Below are positions 30,601-41,482 of a stretch of 64,000 bases of DNA, piece by piece. The position numbers and the translations under genes were made by a program. This stretch comes from Ascoidea rubescens DSM 1968. Lineage: Eukaryota; Ascomycota; Saccharomycetes; Ascoideales; Ascoideaceae. Position 1 is the first letter of the stretch; each line of letters begins with the position of its first letter. Location: the NCBI RefSeq assembly GCF_001661345.1, contig NW_017962915.1, positions 62,001 to 126,000 of the forward strand, written 5' to 3'. The notes beneath the pieces were generated by a model. The model did not search any database and was not told where the DNA came from. It was given only the letters and a program-made list of their open reading frames with translations.

Positions 30601-32110
30601 GAGTTCTTCTTTTAGGTATTTCATCGAGGTAAGGGTTTTTTTCATTAAGTGAATCAGGAATAGTTGGGTAAGTATGCAGAGTTGATGCTGATGAATCTGA
30701 ATTTTTTGTGCTTAAAGAGGAAGAGGAAGAAGAAAATGGGAACAGAAATTGATTTTGATTAATGGGAGAGTATATTGGGTTATTTTCTGAGGAGGAGTGA
30801 GTTGATTTGGGAGTTTTGGGAGTTTTGGGAGACTTGATTGTTAATGATGACGTTTGAGAGGTGATAGTATCTATGGGAGAATTTGAAACAGATAGAGGAG
30901 AAGAATGAGCTGTTTTTGAGGGAGAATTTATGTTATTTAAAATATTTATGTTATTTATGATACTTATATTATTTATGATATTTATGTTATGTATGCTATT
31001 TATGGTAGTGTTGGCTGTATTTTTTGAGTTTGCGAGATTAGAGTTCGTATTAGTATTAGTATTTTTATAATAAATGAAATTGTTATCACCCCATTCATGT
31101 TTCATTGTTCCTTTAATCGCTATGTCATCAATATCTATATCATGATTGTAATTGTAATTATCGGTATTATCAATATCATAATTTTCAAGATCATTATAAC
31201 TGTTTGAAGAAATTTTTGTTAAATTTTTTAATTTTTTTATTTTATTTTTTGGATTTTTATTTTTAATATTTTTAATACTTTTATTGTTTTTAATGCTTTT
31301 GATATTTTTATTGATTGGAACCAAAGTTGAGTTTGAAATCTCAGAGAAATTTGAGTAATTTGAATAATTTGAGGAAGAGTGATGGTGACCTTTATAAGGA
31401 GGTATCGTTTGAGAAGATTGAATTGAATTCAAAGGTGCTGGAGTGGTGTGTTGAGAATCTGAATTGGAATTGGGATTGGGATTGGGATTGGGATTGGGAT
31501 TGGGATTGTTGGTGATGGCATCATTTGATTTGGAATTAGGGCCAGAACTTGGGGTAGAATTCAAAGCCAAAGGATTAGGCATCGTTTGAGATTTAATTAA
31601 TGGAGGCTTTTGCAAAGATATCTCAGAAACTTCGGGTATTGATGTTGGTATTTGTATTTTAGGAGAAGGAACCGAGATATGTTGGTTTGAATTTTGAAAT
31701 AACGAATTATTCAAAATGGATGGATTTTCCAACGAAGAAGGAGAAGACCTAAACTTCATTAGATTGGGATTGTTGGTAGCAATTAACTCAAAGGAACCGC
31801 CGGAATTAGAACCATCGTTAGGAGAGTTTTCATACTCATAGTTTATTGGAGCAGGAGGAAAAATCTTGAGGTTGGGGTGAACACGATGTTTGCTGATGGT
31901 GATTGAATTTCTGTTGTTGTTGGCAGTGTTGTGAGAGCCATTTGAAGAAGAGGCAGCAAACACAGCAGCATCGCTGGCAGTGTTGGCGCTAGTGCTGTTA
32001 TGAAGAGGGTGGATAGTTCCAGCGCTAGTGGAGCTCTGTGGATTATTGCTCAAGTCATAGTTACTTTCGGCGGAAGATTTTCTTGTGTGGGCTTTAATAA
32101 AGGATTTCAT
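27671..32110 (-). CDS. FIR1/ZRG8-family protein
   Basis: The 1479-residue protein starts at a clean ATG (MKSFIKAHTRKSSAESNYDL). Three segments resemble S. cerevisiae Zrg8: the N-terminal SFIKAH, AIKGTMKHEWGD (about 333-342), and SVKYYKKP at about 933-940 followed by LYVNDFISDEYGEEDFADDMNYYDEE. Zrg8 and Fir1 are paralogues from the Saccharomyces genome duplication, so a single copy here is expected to be the common orthologue. Zrg8 is linked to Ssd1 and daughter-cell regulation; Fir1 is linked to mRNA 3'-end factors and the septation checkpoint. The rest is disordered, with Pro-Asn and Asn/Ile runs and long acidic stretches (about 960-1060). The C-terminal half is richer in conserved-looking motifs. 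No enzyme domain is visible. The function is by family only. Confidence 0.75.
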   Translation of the reverse strand: MKSFIKAHTRKSSAESNYDLSNNPQSSTSAGTIHPLHNSTSANTASDAAVFAASSSNGSHNTANNNRNSITISKHRVHPNLKIFPPAPINYEYENSPNDGSNSGGSFELIATNNPNLMKFRSSPSSLENPSILNNSLFQNSNQHISVPSPKIQIPTSIPEVSEISLQKPPLIKSQTMPNPLALNSTPSSGPNSKSNDAITNNPNPNPNPNPNPNSNSDSQHTTPAPLNSIQSSQTIPPYKGHHHSSSNYSNYSNFSEISNSTLVPINKNIKSIKNNKSIKNIKNKNPKNKIKKLKNLTKISSNSYNDLENYDIDNTDNYNYNHDIDIDDIAIKGTMKHEWGDNNFIYYKNTNTNTNSNLANSKNTANTTINSIHNINIINNISIINNINILNNINSPSKTAHSSPLSVSNSPIDTITSQTSSLTIKSPKTPKTPKSTHSSSENNPIYSPINQNQFLFPFSSSSSSLSTKNSDSSASTLHTYPTIPDSLNEKNPYLDEIPKRRTPYKSIQQWESKLKVKLKPSVIKKTPTQQLFEKAEKRKSGAFFIANDLIINEENARKKSMRSLLGLKHKSSTSINQTSPLKSSNDRNNAISTIKTPYLRPNLLQVCDSNRQKTQKAVINSASSPNLNEMYNNSTGTFTSDPKITNQELLSNRLSLPISFEKSSITMPPKLKLDTSISLSSNIDSNENTNSDSTELNKTGFENETLNKSMLPTPTPISALNVKDLFNFSPSEEIIDKKDGYTINSSKDNLEQLVEITPYQNDFSPTEENFIDNKGPISPIFDKSFAQLKRNSTIFDKSKRFLQISPEKLTDEDKIMLKMGFIPVKCSPNNSAQASPKLLQSPFQKKLMDSPKYYEKNDQLDIKDKRLSFMPLKDKGRSSTIILSDKAIKNAPEKRLESFGEESDDTISIASASTNSSSFSFEQNIKTGRNLSVKYYKKPSEIASEKEKILEKQQIISPENQGLYVNDFISDEYGEEDFADDMNYYDEENSNNMMDDTEHLFNRDLFGDDNDEQRFFRIEDSQDYDELSTDGRDYDENEINSDNHIEKNNEKKKVSFYDDSINNCIVEITDGFPNGLIATVEAEESNQLLNAKSFPKVINDKTDGDESDSFDKQRDFYLRETKKLLVTSREGEFPEFLHQDRLPDEEDFLFNSKHINDSANDTYNYGGNDEDNNSSPKARTRSQYLREVQESLMGKKNDMPNNVLKSIPEETLPQLVINSPNENEHFVDEDNASNHSNQPKRYSWDKNDEESLISSPKSKTQFDETVDYYFNNVDQEETDNIQQENMHSDDEEILYNYKDDYNDDDELDQMLSRGASLYDDSVYHSARDDDDDVLDEVNLLPQDFEFLGEGNYQIIDTKRKVALNPEEVKLGSKGGILRTNSYSKKPKPGLMDLSVSSNFNIFKSPNGGKTVTLFSREGSLHRDSSIKSNHSLKSLETISSNENFLPIPMFSNNSLLSPIAEVSSDGSPKISSVPKFGG
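31462..31509. repeat. Hexanucleotide repeat (GGGATT)
   Basis: A tandem run of GGGATT encodes Pro-Asn dipeptides in the FIR1/ZRG8-like gene. Confidence 0.85.
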
Positions 32111-32443
32111 GAGTACAGAACCTCAGGCAGCAAAAGAAACAGAAGTGGAAACAACAGAGATGAAAGCAGAAAGGAGCGTACGAAGGAAGTGTAGAGAAGT
32201 GTAGAGAAGTGTATGTTTGTTGTATATGATTATATTATATTATATTATATTATATTATACTATATTATGATTAGCGTCTACAGACAATAAGAGCCAGTGC
32301 TAAAAATAAGTCAAACCTTATTTAGAGCAGGCTGTCCACGTGCTGATGTCTACCGGATTACGCCAGGTGACCGGAAGTAGCACAGAGCAGAAATATAAAA
32401 AGCAGATATTCTGGTGCAAAAGTGGGCCAAAGGTGCTGGGCAT
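32111..32443. other. Intergenic: promoter of the FIR1/ZRG8-like gene
   Basis: It contains a GTAGAGAAGT decamer repeat at about 32188-32210, a TATAT-type pentamer microsatellite at about 32225-32268, and one CACGTG at 32337-32342 (context GTCCACGTGC). No gene is seen. Confidence 0.5.
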
Positions 32444-33656
32444 TTATCTTTTTTTCTGGGGGTTGAATCTATAACCTGGATAGCACTTGCCATGCACGTC
32501 TTTCTCGATCTTGCTGAAGTTACTGAACTCTTTCTTCAACTCCTCATCTTCAGTAATCCACGAGATGGCTATGAAATGGGCTATTATGGCATGGTTCAAC
32601 TTGGGCTGGTAAAATCCAGAGAATATTCTGAAGTGGTTGAGATATTCAAATCTTCTTTTATCCTCGACCTTGCTATTTGAAGTGCTCAATATTCTGCTGC
32701 GGCTGTTGAAAAACTCTGTTGATTCTTCACTGCTCAACTGGCCAGCAAAGTAGTGTTTTTCGGGCAAGAGATGCACTAAATCCCTTTCAATCATTCGCAA
32801 AATATCAATTTCCTCAACTAATTCTTTCTTCTCGCCGTCAAATCTCGAAAATTCCTCGCAATATTTATCAATAATAGGTGTCAACAAGTTGATTATCTTG
32901 AATATTGTTGCTACTTTGACCATGGTAGTACGGTAAAGCATGTATGAGTTTAATGGTCTTTTAATGTAGCTTTGATCATTTTCATGATTGTGTTTAGGTT
33001 TTCTTCTTCTTGTTGAATTTGGCAATGAGCTTAAAAATCCAATACATCTTGAGGGATTCTTGCCATTTCCATGTCCACTATTATTATCATTGCTATTACC
33101 ATAGCTATTATCATTCGCATTTTCATTGTAGCCGCCATTACTATTGGTTTTGCCATTAACATTGAGATTATCTTCAGCTTTACCCTTTTTAACATATTTC
33201 CTTTTACTATTAGAATTCAGACCAAGACCATTAACAGTGGACTCAGTTGTTCCAAATTGACCATTGCCACTATTACTTTTAGTGTCAAAATTTTGAGTGA
33301 TCACTATCTTATGATTAGTAAAATTGATATTACCAAATGTGGGATACTTGTTTAAATTTTTATCCTTGACATATTTATTATAAGTCTCATCATCCTGCAA
33401 ATAATTTTCAATTATTTCAAAATTGATCAAATGTTTAAAAAGTAGCATGTTGAACTTTTCCTTTTCATAAAATTTAAATATACTATCATTGTCATTATCA
33501 TTAATTATTTCCTCGATATTTAATTTACCACATGATGTTTCAACTTTCAATTTCAATCCATTATTAGTTTCTTTGAAAGGAATTCTAGACATTATATAAC
33601 CTTTAATAATCTTTTCTTCATCTTTAAATCCATCTAAATTATTATCATTATTATTA

Positions 33657-33693
<37 letters not shown>

Positions 33694-35792
33694 CATCATC
33701 ATTATCATGATCATTAGTATTACCACTACTAGTTGAATTCAAATAATCTAATTCCATTAATCCACAAATTAATTTCAATTTTAATAGAATATTTTTTTCT
33801 TGGTTTACGTTCCCATTGTAATTATCAAATAATAAGTCATCCTCTTTTTTATTAGTGTGGATAATATCGTCTGATAATTTTGATCTGTCCATTTGATTCA
33901 ACTTTTCACAATTGAAAAGTATCAATATTTTTTTAACTTCATTAATTGGTAACTGTCTATCCTTTGCAATTGATAGTATTTTTAAGACTCTATTTGATGG
34001 GATGGATGTTCTTGGATAGTATTTAATTACTTTTGAGATGAAATTGACCATATTATTTATACCGTTAACGTTGATGTTGTTAATGTTGTTGATATTGTTT
34101 ATACTATTCATATTGTTCAAGTGATTCATTGGATTTAGAGCATTAAAGCCATTGATTGAGTTAATACTGCCAATACTATTAAGATTAAGATTGTTAATTC
34201 CAATATCAGTATTTATGAAGGATTTATCATTGGAAAAATTGAATTGATTTGGTTGAACTTGGTGAATTAATTGGGGGGGTTCGTTTAAATCGTTTGGAAA
34301 GGAGTAATTGGAGATTTGAGGGATGTCAAAGGAGTTTAGAGAGATCTTTTGCTGATGCAATTGCTGGTTTTGTTGTAGATAAAAAGGCTGTTGTAGTTGA
34401 TTGTTTGAATTAGACGCTGGAGTAGAAGATGTATTAGCATTAGCGTTACTATTAGCATTACTATTAGTATTGGTATTAGTATTTGAGTTTGTATTAGGAT
34501 TTGGATTTGGATTTGGATTTGAATGAGAAAGATAACCGTAGTTGAAAGAATTTACAGAAGACATTGAATTTAGCGAATTGGAAGAGTTTAAAGAGTTTAA
34601 AGAGCCCAAAGAATTCAATTGAATTTCACTATTTTGTGTAAAATCCAATAAGCTTTGAGAAGATTCTGATTTGCAACGTTTGTGAACTGTATTTAGATTT
34701 GAATTTGAGTTTGAATTTTGATTTTGATTTTGATTTTGATTTGGAGATGAGTTTGAGTTTGAGTTTGAATTTGAATTTGAATTCAATTGGGTTGAAGACA
34801 GGTTATCGGAATCATCGATAAGATTTGTATTTTGTCTTTTCCTTATGTTGTTAAGATTTGAAGTTGTTTTGGCGTTGTTATTATTATTATTATTGGTGTT
34901 AAGGTTTGGAAAGACAAAATTATTGGTGGAATTAAGAGTGTCAAGAGGAGATTCCAAAAGAGAAATGCTGTTGTTATTAGTAGTAGTGTTGTTGTTATCT
35001 GAAGATAATGGAGTAGAGTTGTTGAAGTTGTTAAGGTTGAAGTTGTTTAGATTGAAGTTGTTGAAATTGTTGAGGTTATTGAAGTTATTAAGGTTATTGA
35101 ATTTGTAAGTGGATGGGGTTGAGGCGTTGTAGTTGAAGTTATCGATGAAAAAGGGGTTTATTGTTTTTATGAGGTTTGAAGAGTTTAGAGAAGTTGGAGA
35201 GGTTGAAGTAGAGGTTGACTGTAGGAGGTCATCTTGGTTTAGATTGAAGGTTAAGTTTGAAGTCGAGAGAGGGTTTGAAGTGAAAATGGAAGATGTGTTA
35301 GAAGTGGAAGTTGGAGTTGGAGTTTGGTTTTGAAAGGAGTTTAAATTGAAGTTTAGATTGAAGTTTTGATTTTGGTTTTGGTTTTGGTTTTGATTGTGGT
35401 TTTGTAATTGGTTTTGTAAGTGATTTTGAATGGGGTTGATGCTTGATATTGAGTTGTTTCTATAGTATGAAGCATTCGAGTAGTCAGGAGGGGTTGGGAG
35501 GCCATAGAGTAGTAAGGCTTCGTCTAGTTCGCTTATATCATTCAGAGAAAAAGGGAAGAGAGAGAGTTCTTCGTTGGGAGTGAATGTGGGATTGGGAATG
35601 GGAATGGGGTTGTGAATTGTGTTTGGGACGTTGGAAATGGAATTGGGAATGGAATTGTGATGATTATTCATGTTATTGAAGGTGTTGGTGTTGATATTAT
35701 TTGAGATATTATTTTTAAAGTGATTATTATTATTGTTATTATTATTGTTATTATTATTGTTATTATTATTGTTATTATTATTGTTATTATTA

Positions 35793-35844
<52 letters not shown>

Positions 35845-36193
35845 AGGGAAAATCTATGTTAAAGGAATTAAAGTTGAAGAGGCTTTCGGGCTGATTCTTG
35901 ATGGGACTTATATTTTGGGTGTTATTTAGAGAGTGATTAGGAGAGATATTAGAAGATATATTGTTATTGTTATTGTTATTAGTATTGATATTAGTATTGT
36001 TATTAGTATTTTTAGTATTATTAGTATTAGTTTCGGTAATTGTATTAATTGTATTAATGGTAGTATTAGAGGGAGAAGTGGAAGTATTTGTAAAAGAAAA
36101 TTGAAGATTTTGAAGATGAGTGTCTAGGGAATTTGAATGGTTATTTAATTCCAAGTTTAAATCCAAGTCTAAATCCAAATCCAACTCAGACAT
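32444..36193 (-). CDS. Asn-rich protein with a C-terminal split HMG box, probable transcription factor
   Basis: The 1249-residue protein starts at a clean ATG (MSELDLDLDLDLNLEL). The first two thirds are Asn/Ser-rich, with a poly-Asn run at about 115-159 and many dipeptide runs. Residues 725-790 (GINNMVNFISKVIKYYPRTSIPSNRVLKIL...) look folded. At the C-terminus helix 1 of an HMG box appears as KRPLNSYMLYR (R1079, P1080). The matching helices 2 and 3 come only after about 100 more residues: PKLNHAIIAHFIAISWITEDEELKKEF (H1201), then the MATA_HMG-type ending KCYPGYRFNPQKKR. The intervening segment is charged and coding in character, with no splice signals. MATA-type HMG boxes bind DNA in mating and sexual regulators (Ste11, MATa2, Rox1-like). 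I infer a DNA-binding regulator but cannot name it. Confidence 0.75.
35718..35851. repeat. Long ATT/GTT trinucleotide tract (poly-Asn coding)
   Basis: A TTATTATTG-type run over 130 nt encodes uninterrupted Asn on the - strand. It is expected to vary in length between strains. Confidence 0.9.
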
Positions 36194-39100
36194 TTTATTT
36201 TAGTAATTAAATAAGAATTAAGAATTAAGAGATGAGAAAATTAGATCAAATTAGATCAAATTAAATTAAATTAAATTAAACCAAATTAAATCAAGATAAA
36301 AAGGATAAAGGGAATTTAAACAGATAGCAAGTGTTAAGAGATGATGGTGAAGATGAAGAAGGAGAAGATGATGATATAGTGGGAGGGCAGTATGTATAAG
36401 AGATAAAGTAGTAATTGATGAATTGAGTGGAAAATAGAAGGGAAGAGAAAAGAGAAGAGAAGAGAAGAGATAAATATAATGGCAATAGAAAGATTAAGTA
36501 ACGAAATAAATGAGTAAAAAAAAGTAGTGGGGTGAATAAGGTAGAATAATTAGAATAGTTAAAATAATTAAAATAATTAAAATGAAATGGAGCAAGAAAA
36601 ATACAGAGATATGAAGAAAGTAGAAATAAAAGAAAAGAGAAAGGGTTATCTAGTGTTTTATATGGGTTTTTTTTAATTTTATTAATATTTTAATTTTATT
36701 TTATTATTATCTTAATATTATTTTAGTTTATTTTTTTTTATGAAAGGGAATAGAACAAAAATAAGATTAGAGATGTTGTGCAATAATCAAATACAAATGA
36801 AAATAAAATTTGAATTGAGAATAAAAACGAAAATCAGATTGAAAGCAAAAATTGAAACTAAAAAAAAGTGAGAATATAAATAAGAATAAAATTTAGGATA
36901 AAATTTAAAATAAAATTTAAAGTAGTGGTAAAATTGGAAATCTAAAATTGAAAAATCAAAATCAAAATCAAAATATAGCTTCAAGCACAAAAACCAATGC
37001 CAGTAGAAATAACATTCAAAAGTCAAGCTGAAAACCAAGCAAAGAAAAAGAAAGAAGGTTTTTTTTCTTGAAAGAGAATTGAAATAGGTCGAGTAGGAGA
37101 GGAAACAGGTGAAAAGAGAAAAGCAGGGAGAAATGCAGCTGGAAGGAGAATCAAGCAAAAGTGTAAAACGTAATTGAGGAGGAAAAGGAGAGAAAAAGAG
37201 CAAAACAACACTGGGAGTATCAAAGAGATACAACAGAGAGCATTAAGAGGATTTAGAGGATTAAAAGCACTAACACCAGAACACTGACACACCCAGCTCT
37301 AAGAGCACGAAGAGGTGGGTATCAAAGAAACGAGCAACTTTGCTGGACGAACAAATCTGGAAATAGAGTTGCCTCAACAAACAGGCAAGGAGCCGTGTAA
37401 ACATGCCTGCTGCTGCAGACCAAGCGCACCGTCTTGCTTCACTTTCACGGGACTGCCGCTGACTCGACCTCCTCGACGGTTGCTTGTCAGCGTCACCGCA
37501 GCCGCTGTTTGCTCCAACCCGGTCGGAAGTCAGGTGTGGCCGCAGCTCCTCCGTTGGGCACATGCCGGTTGTGCGCCAGTGCAGACCCGGCAGGTCGTAT
37601 ATGCTGCTTTGGCGGGCAAACAAGCAGCCGGTTCAGCGCAGTCCCCGCGCATGCTGCACGTGCTGCACGTGCTGCCCCGCTGCAGCGGGCCATGCAGCTT
37701 GACGGCTGGGAAACGGCTGCAGCTTATCTGGAGCAATAGCAGATACGGGCAAGCTGCGGGCTGTGATTGGCTGGAGGACGTTGCGTGCTCAGGGCAACTA
37801 TCTTCCACCCATTCGGCTCTGCAGCAATGGTGGTCGATTGCTATGTTTTGGGTATCGCCTTTATCTCTTACGCTGGCCGTAAATTTTTGTGCAATTTCGG
37901 TTTCCATCACACTATTTTCGAGTTATCTGCTGCTGTCTCCTAAAAATCATGCTATCTACAATGCTTTTTTCATTTTGAGGTTATTATCAATTAATACCTC
38001 TAACATCACTATCAGTTTACTAATCTCAAAAGTATACCTATAGTTATTGCTGTTTATTCCACTATCATTGCAACTTTCAACTACAAATGATTAAATCTTA
38101 TTTTTTATCACTCTCATATAAAACACCGTACTATACACTGTACCGCACTAGTTTATACTCTATAGTATATACCATACTAGCGAATCTTGTTTTCTTTCAA
38201 CTTGTTTTTCTAACAAAATCATTCCCATTTCTTATTTTTCACTCAATCTTTATAACCATATGAATATCTGAATTAATGATCACTTTTTATACTCCAATTT
38301 TCCTTTTCCTCTACTGTTTATTGTTTGTACTTGTTTACCCGACTACTTGATTGTGATTGTTCTTCGTCTTGCTAACGAATTACACTCATTCCCAGACTTG
38401 GTATTTATTAGATTTTTATAAAATGAAATACATTTAACTAAAATTTAAATAATTTTAACTAATTTTAAATATTTTTAAATATTTTTAAATATTTTTTACT
38501 AGTTTTAACGAATTTTATTAAGATCGATTAAAATTTAATTCAATTTAATTCAATTCAATTCAATTAAAATCAATTGAATTGAATTTTATCAAGTTGTATT
38601 GCGTTTAATAAATTTTAATAAATTTTAATTGAAATTGATCAAATTTATTGGCATTTCCATTTATTATCATTGCATAAAACTAATAATCTAAAACTATTGA
38701 CTGAAATTCTCGAAAGTTTGGAAATTTATCAATTCAATATGAAATTTATATTTCAAAGCAAATAATATTAATAATTATTATTATTATAATAGCAATAAAG
38801 TATTCTAAATTTTGAAATAAAACACTATTTTGAAATAACACTATTACTGAAAATTTCGTTTTATTTCAAATTTGCCAAAAACACAAACCTAAGATTCATC
38901 CCTCCTAAACTAGCTCCTCAATCTACAATCTGCTGTCTCCAAACTACTTTCTCCAATTCCCACCTCTCATTACTCGTTTCTCTTTTGCAATTGCTCATTA
39001 CCCATTACTCAATCCCAACAACCCTCACCTCCTTCCCGTTGCCTTCCCATTGGCCTATCCCAGAGCTCTGCTGGACTCATCTCTGCCCCATTCTGGCGCT

Positions 39101-41482
39101 CGTTTCCAGCCCCATTTGTGTCCCCATTTCGGTGTCATCTGTGCCCGCTTCCTTGCGTTTTCCGTTGCCAGCCTCTGCTGGACCGCGAAAAGCGCAGGGC
39201 TGGCTCAATCCCTCTTCTTCCATTGGCTGCCTGCTCCTCTCACACCGGGCTTTGCTCTCTGTCCCACCGACATGGTAGCCCTTTTCCACACCACCTCTCT
39301 TCATCTCTCACCACCTGGAATTCCATCCCATACTAAAACACCCATTTTCTCTTTACTCAATCGCTCCCAAAAATGACCTTCGCCCACAAAAATGACTATT
39401 CCTCTTATTTTCTTCGACTTCCAACTTCTCTCCCATTATTCTCTTATTGGTATATCCTTTGGCTTTTTCTTTCTACAATTCATTTTTCAAACTTCGAATT
39501 TCAGTTACCAATACTTTTATTTCCACTATACATTTACTATATATAAATAAAAACTCTTTTTCTTGAAATTTTAACTTACTTTTGTTTTTGTGTGTTGTTT
39601 TTTTGCTTTTTTTTCCTTTTCATGTACTTGTTAACCTATTTACACTTTTTTCTTTTTTCCTTTTTCCTTTTTCCTTTCCTTTTTACTTTTACTTTTAATG
39701 AATTTACTGTTACTATAAATCAAAAATCAAAAATCAAAAATCAAAATTATAGATCACAAATCATAAACCATAAATCAAAAATAAAAAACAAAAATCGTAA
39801 ATCATAAATCATAAAAATCTCTTTTTTTTCTATCAAAATTTATACCTAATAATTTCACTTTATTTCGGAATTTTCGATTATTCAAATCCTTTCTTACAAT
39901 TCTTTTATACCTCTCACTTTTCAAAGCTTACCTTATTTGCTTTCTTACTTTCTTGCTCTCAAATTATCATCTTATTTTCTTCCTAAAAAATCATCTCACT
40001 ATTTTGATATCTGCTCTTCTATTCTATTCTATTCCATTCTTTTCCCACTATATTCTATTATATCCTAATACCCTAATACTCTAATACTCTAATTCACTTT
40101 ACCTCTATCTTCAATTCTTTTTTTATTCAATAATATCTAATTTATTATTTATTATTTATTATTTATTATTTATTAAATACTAACCACTTAATATTTATTA
40201 TTACCTATGTACCACTAATTCTTACTCCCTTACCTATTTCCATTTTGTTTTTCACTGTAATCTTTATCTTTATCTTTCTCTTAACTTACTAAATTCTTTG
40301 ATCTACAATAGCAAATCTGTTTTATATTTTTTTTTATGTGACTTACAGTCAATCTACTCCGCTAATCTTTTTGGTAATTGTTTTATCAACTACTCACTAT
40401 TATTATCTCCATATTCATCTTTATGTCTTATGCAAATACATTTCATCACTAACTTCTAATTCACTTCATTCACATTAACTTGTTTTACAAAAAATGAGAA
40501 AGATGAATAAAGAGAAAAAATAGAAAAATCACTCAATTGCAAGGGCATTTAAAAAATATTAGTAATAATAATAAAAAACTATCTTGGAAATTTATGTATA
40601 TACTATTATCCCATTTATTTACTCTGATTCTCTTTCTCCAACTTTTTTCCAAAAATTCCCTTTTTTTTCTTTTCTTTTCTTTTCTTTTCTTTTCTTTTCT
40701 TTTCTTTTTTTCTTATTTTATTTTATTTTATTTTATTTTTTTTTTTTTTTTTTTTTNTTTTTTTTTTTTTTTTTTTTTTTCATTAAAAATTCAAATCATT
40801 TACTACTCAGCTCTTATTCATTTATTTCATATATTTTATTTGGTGATCTTCATTTAAATAATCGAAATGGCTTTGTTTTAATTATCACCTTTTATTATTT
40901 ATTTATTATTTATTTATTATTTATTTATTATTTATTTGTCTTTATTTATGCCAGTTTAAATAGGAACAACATCCAACATCACTTCCTTGAATCACTCACA
41001 CACCACGTGAATTACGGCTACTTTTTTTAATTTTCGCACTTTTGTCTCACACGTCAAAAACGTCAAAAACGTCGATAACGTCAATAACGTCAAAATAAAA
41101 AATGTCAAATCCTCAACTCACCATCTCTCCATCTCTCCATCTCACCATCTCACCAAATTAATATACATCTAATACCAAATACAAATCACTAACAAACAAC
41201 ATGATAATACAAAACATATAAAATTATAATTTGCCATTACAAAAATATCCATTGCTCCAATTGCTCCAATTACACCAACTTCTCGGCTTTACCACATACA
41301 TAAATCCACCCTTCTTGAAATACATTTACACAAAACCAAAAAAAATCTCACCTTTTGAATCTCTACTCATCTTTAATCTTTTGTTTTCTTATACCCTATA
41401 TACTTATACTCTCTATGGCTAATAATTTTATTCTCTGGCTTATCATATCCATAACTAATTTCTCTTTTTCTTTCTCTCAAAA
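36194..41482. other. 5.3 kb intergenic region between the HMG-box gene and the septin gene
   Basis: This is the longest gene-free stretch. It carries two GC-rich islands, at about 37380-37830 and 38985-39300. In them open frames occur in several overlapping phases on both strands, as expected of GC-rich non-coding DNA. The first island contains a GCACGTGCT decamer repeat (37650-37675). A Reb1 consensus TTACCCG is at 38335-38341 and CACGTG at 41004-41009. From 40660 a TTTTC pentamer run leads into a T tract with one undetermined base (40757). ATTATTT heptamers occur at 40140-40175 and 40890-40940. It is probably a large divergent regulatory region; a non-coding transcript is possible. Confidence 0.5.
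40663..40782. repeat. TTTTC pentamer run and poly-T tract with an undetermined base
   Basis: TTTTC units are followed by TTTTA units and then a T tract of about 40 nt. One N at 40757 shows that the assembly could not settle the length. Confidence 0.85.

Noticed and set aside
35720-36127. Plus-strand Ile-rich frames opposite the poly-Asn region
   Set aside because: Antisense reading of Asn repeats in the HMG-box gene.
37270-38043. Overlapping open frames on both strands in the GC island at 37.3-38.0 kb
   Set aside because: Four or more phases are open at once, as expected of stop-poor GC-rich DNA; no recognisable protein, and most frames lack coherent ATGs.
38985-39376. Three overlapping + strand frames and one - strand frame in the GC island at 39.1 kb
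   Set aside because: Same pattern of stop-poor sequence; proteins are unlike anything known and out of phase with each other.
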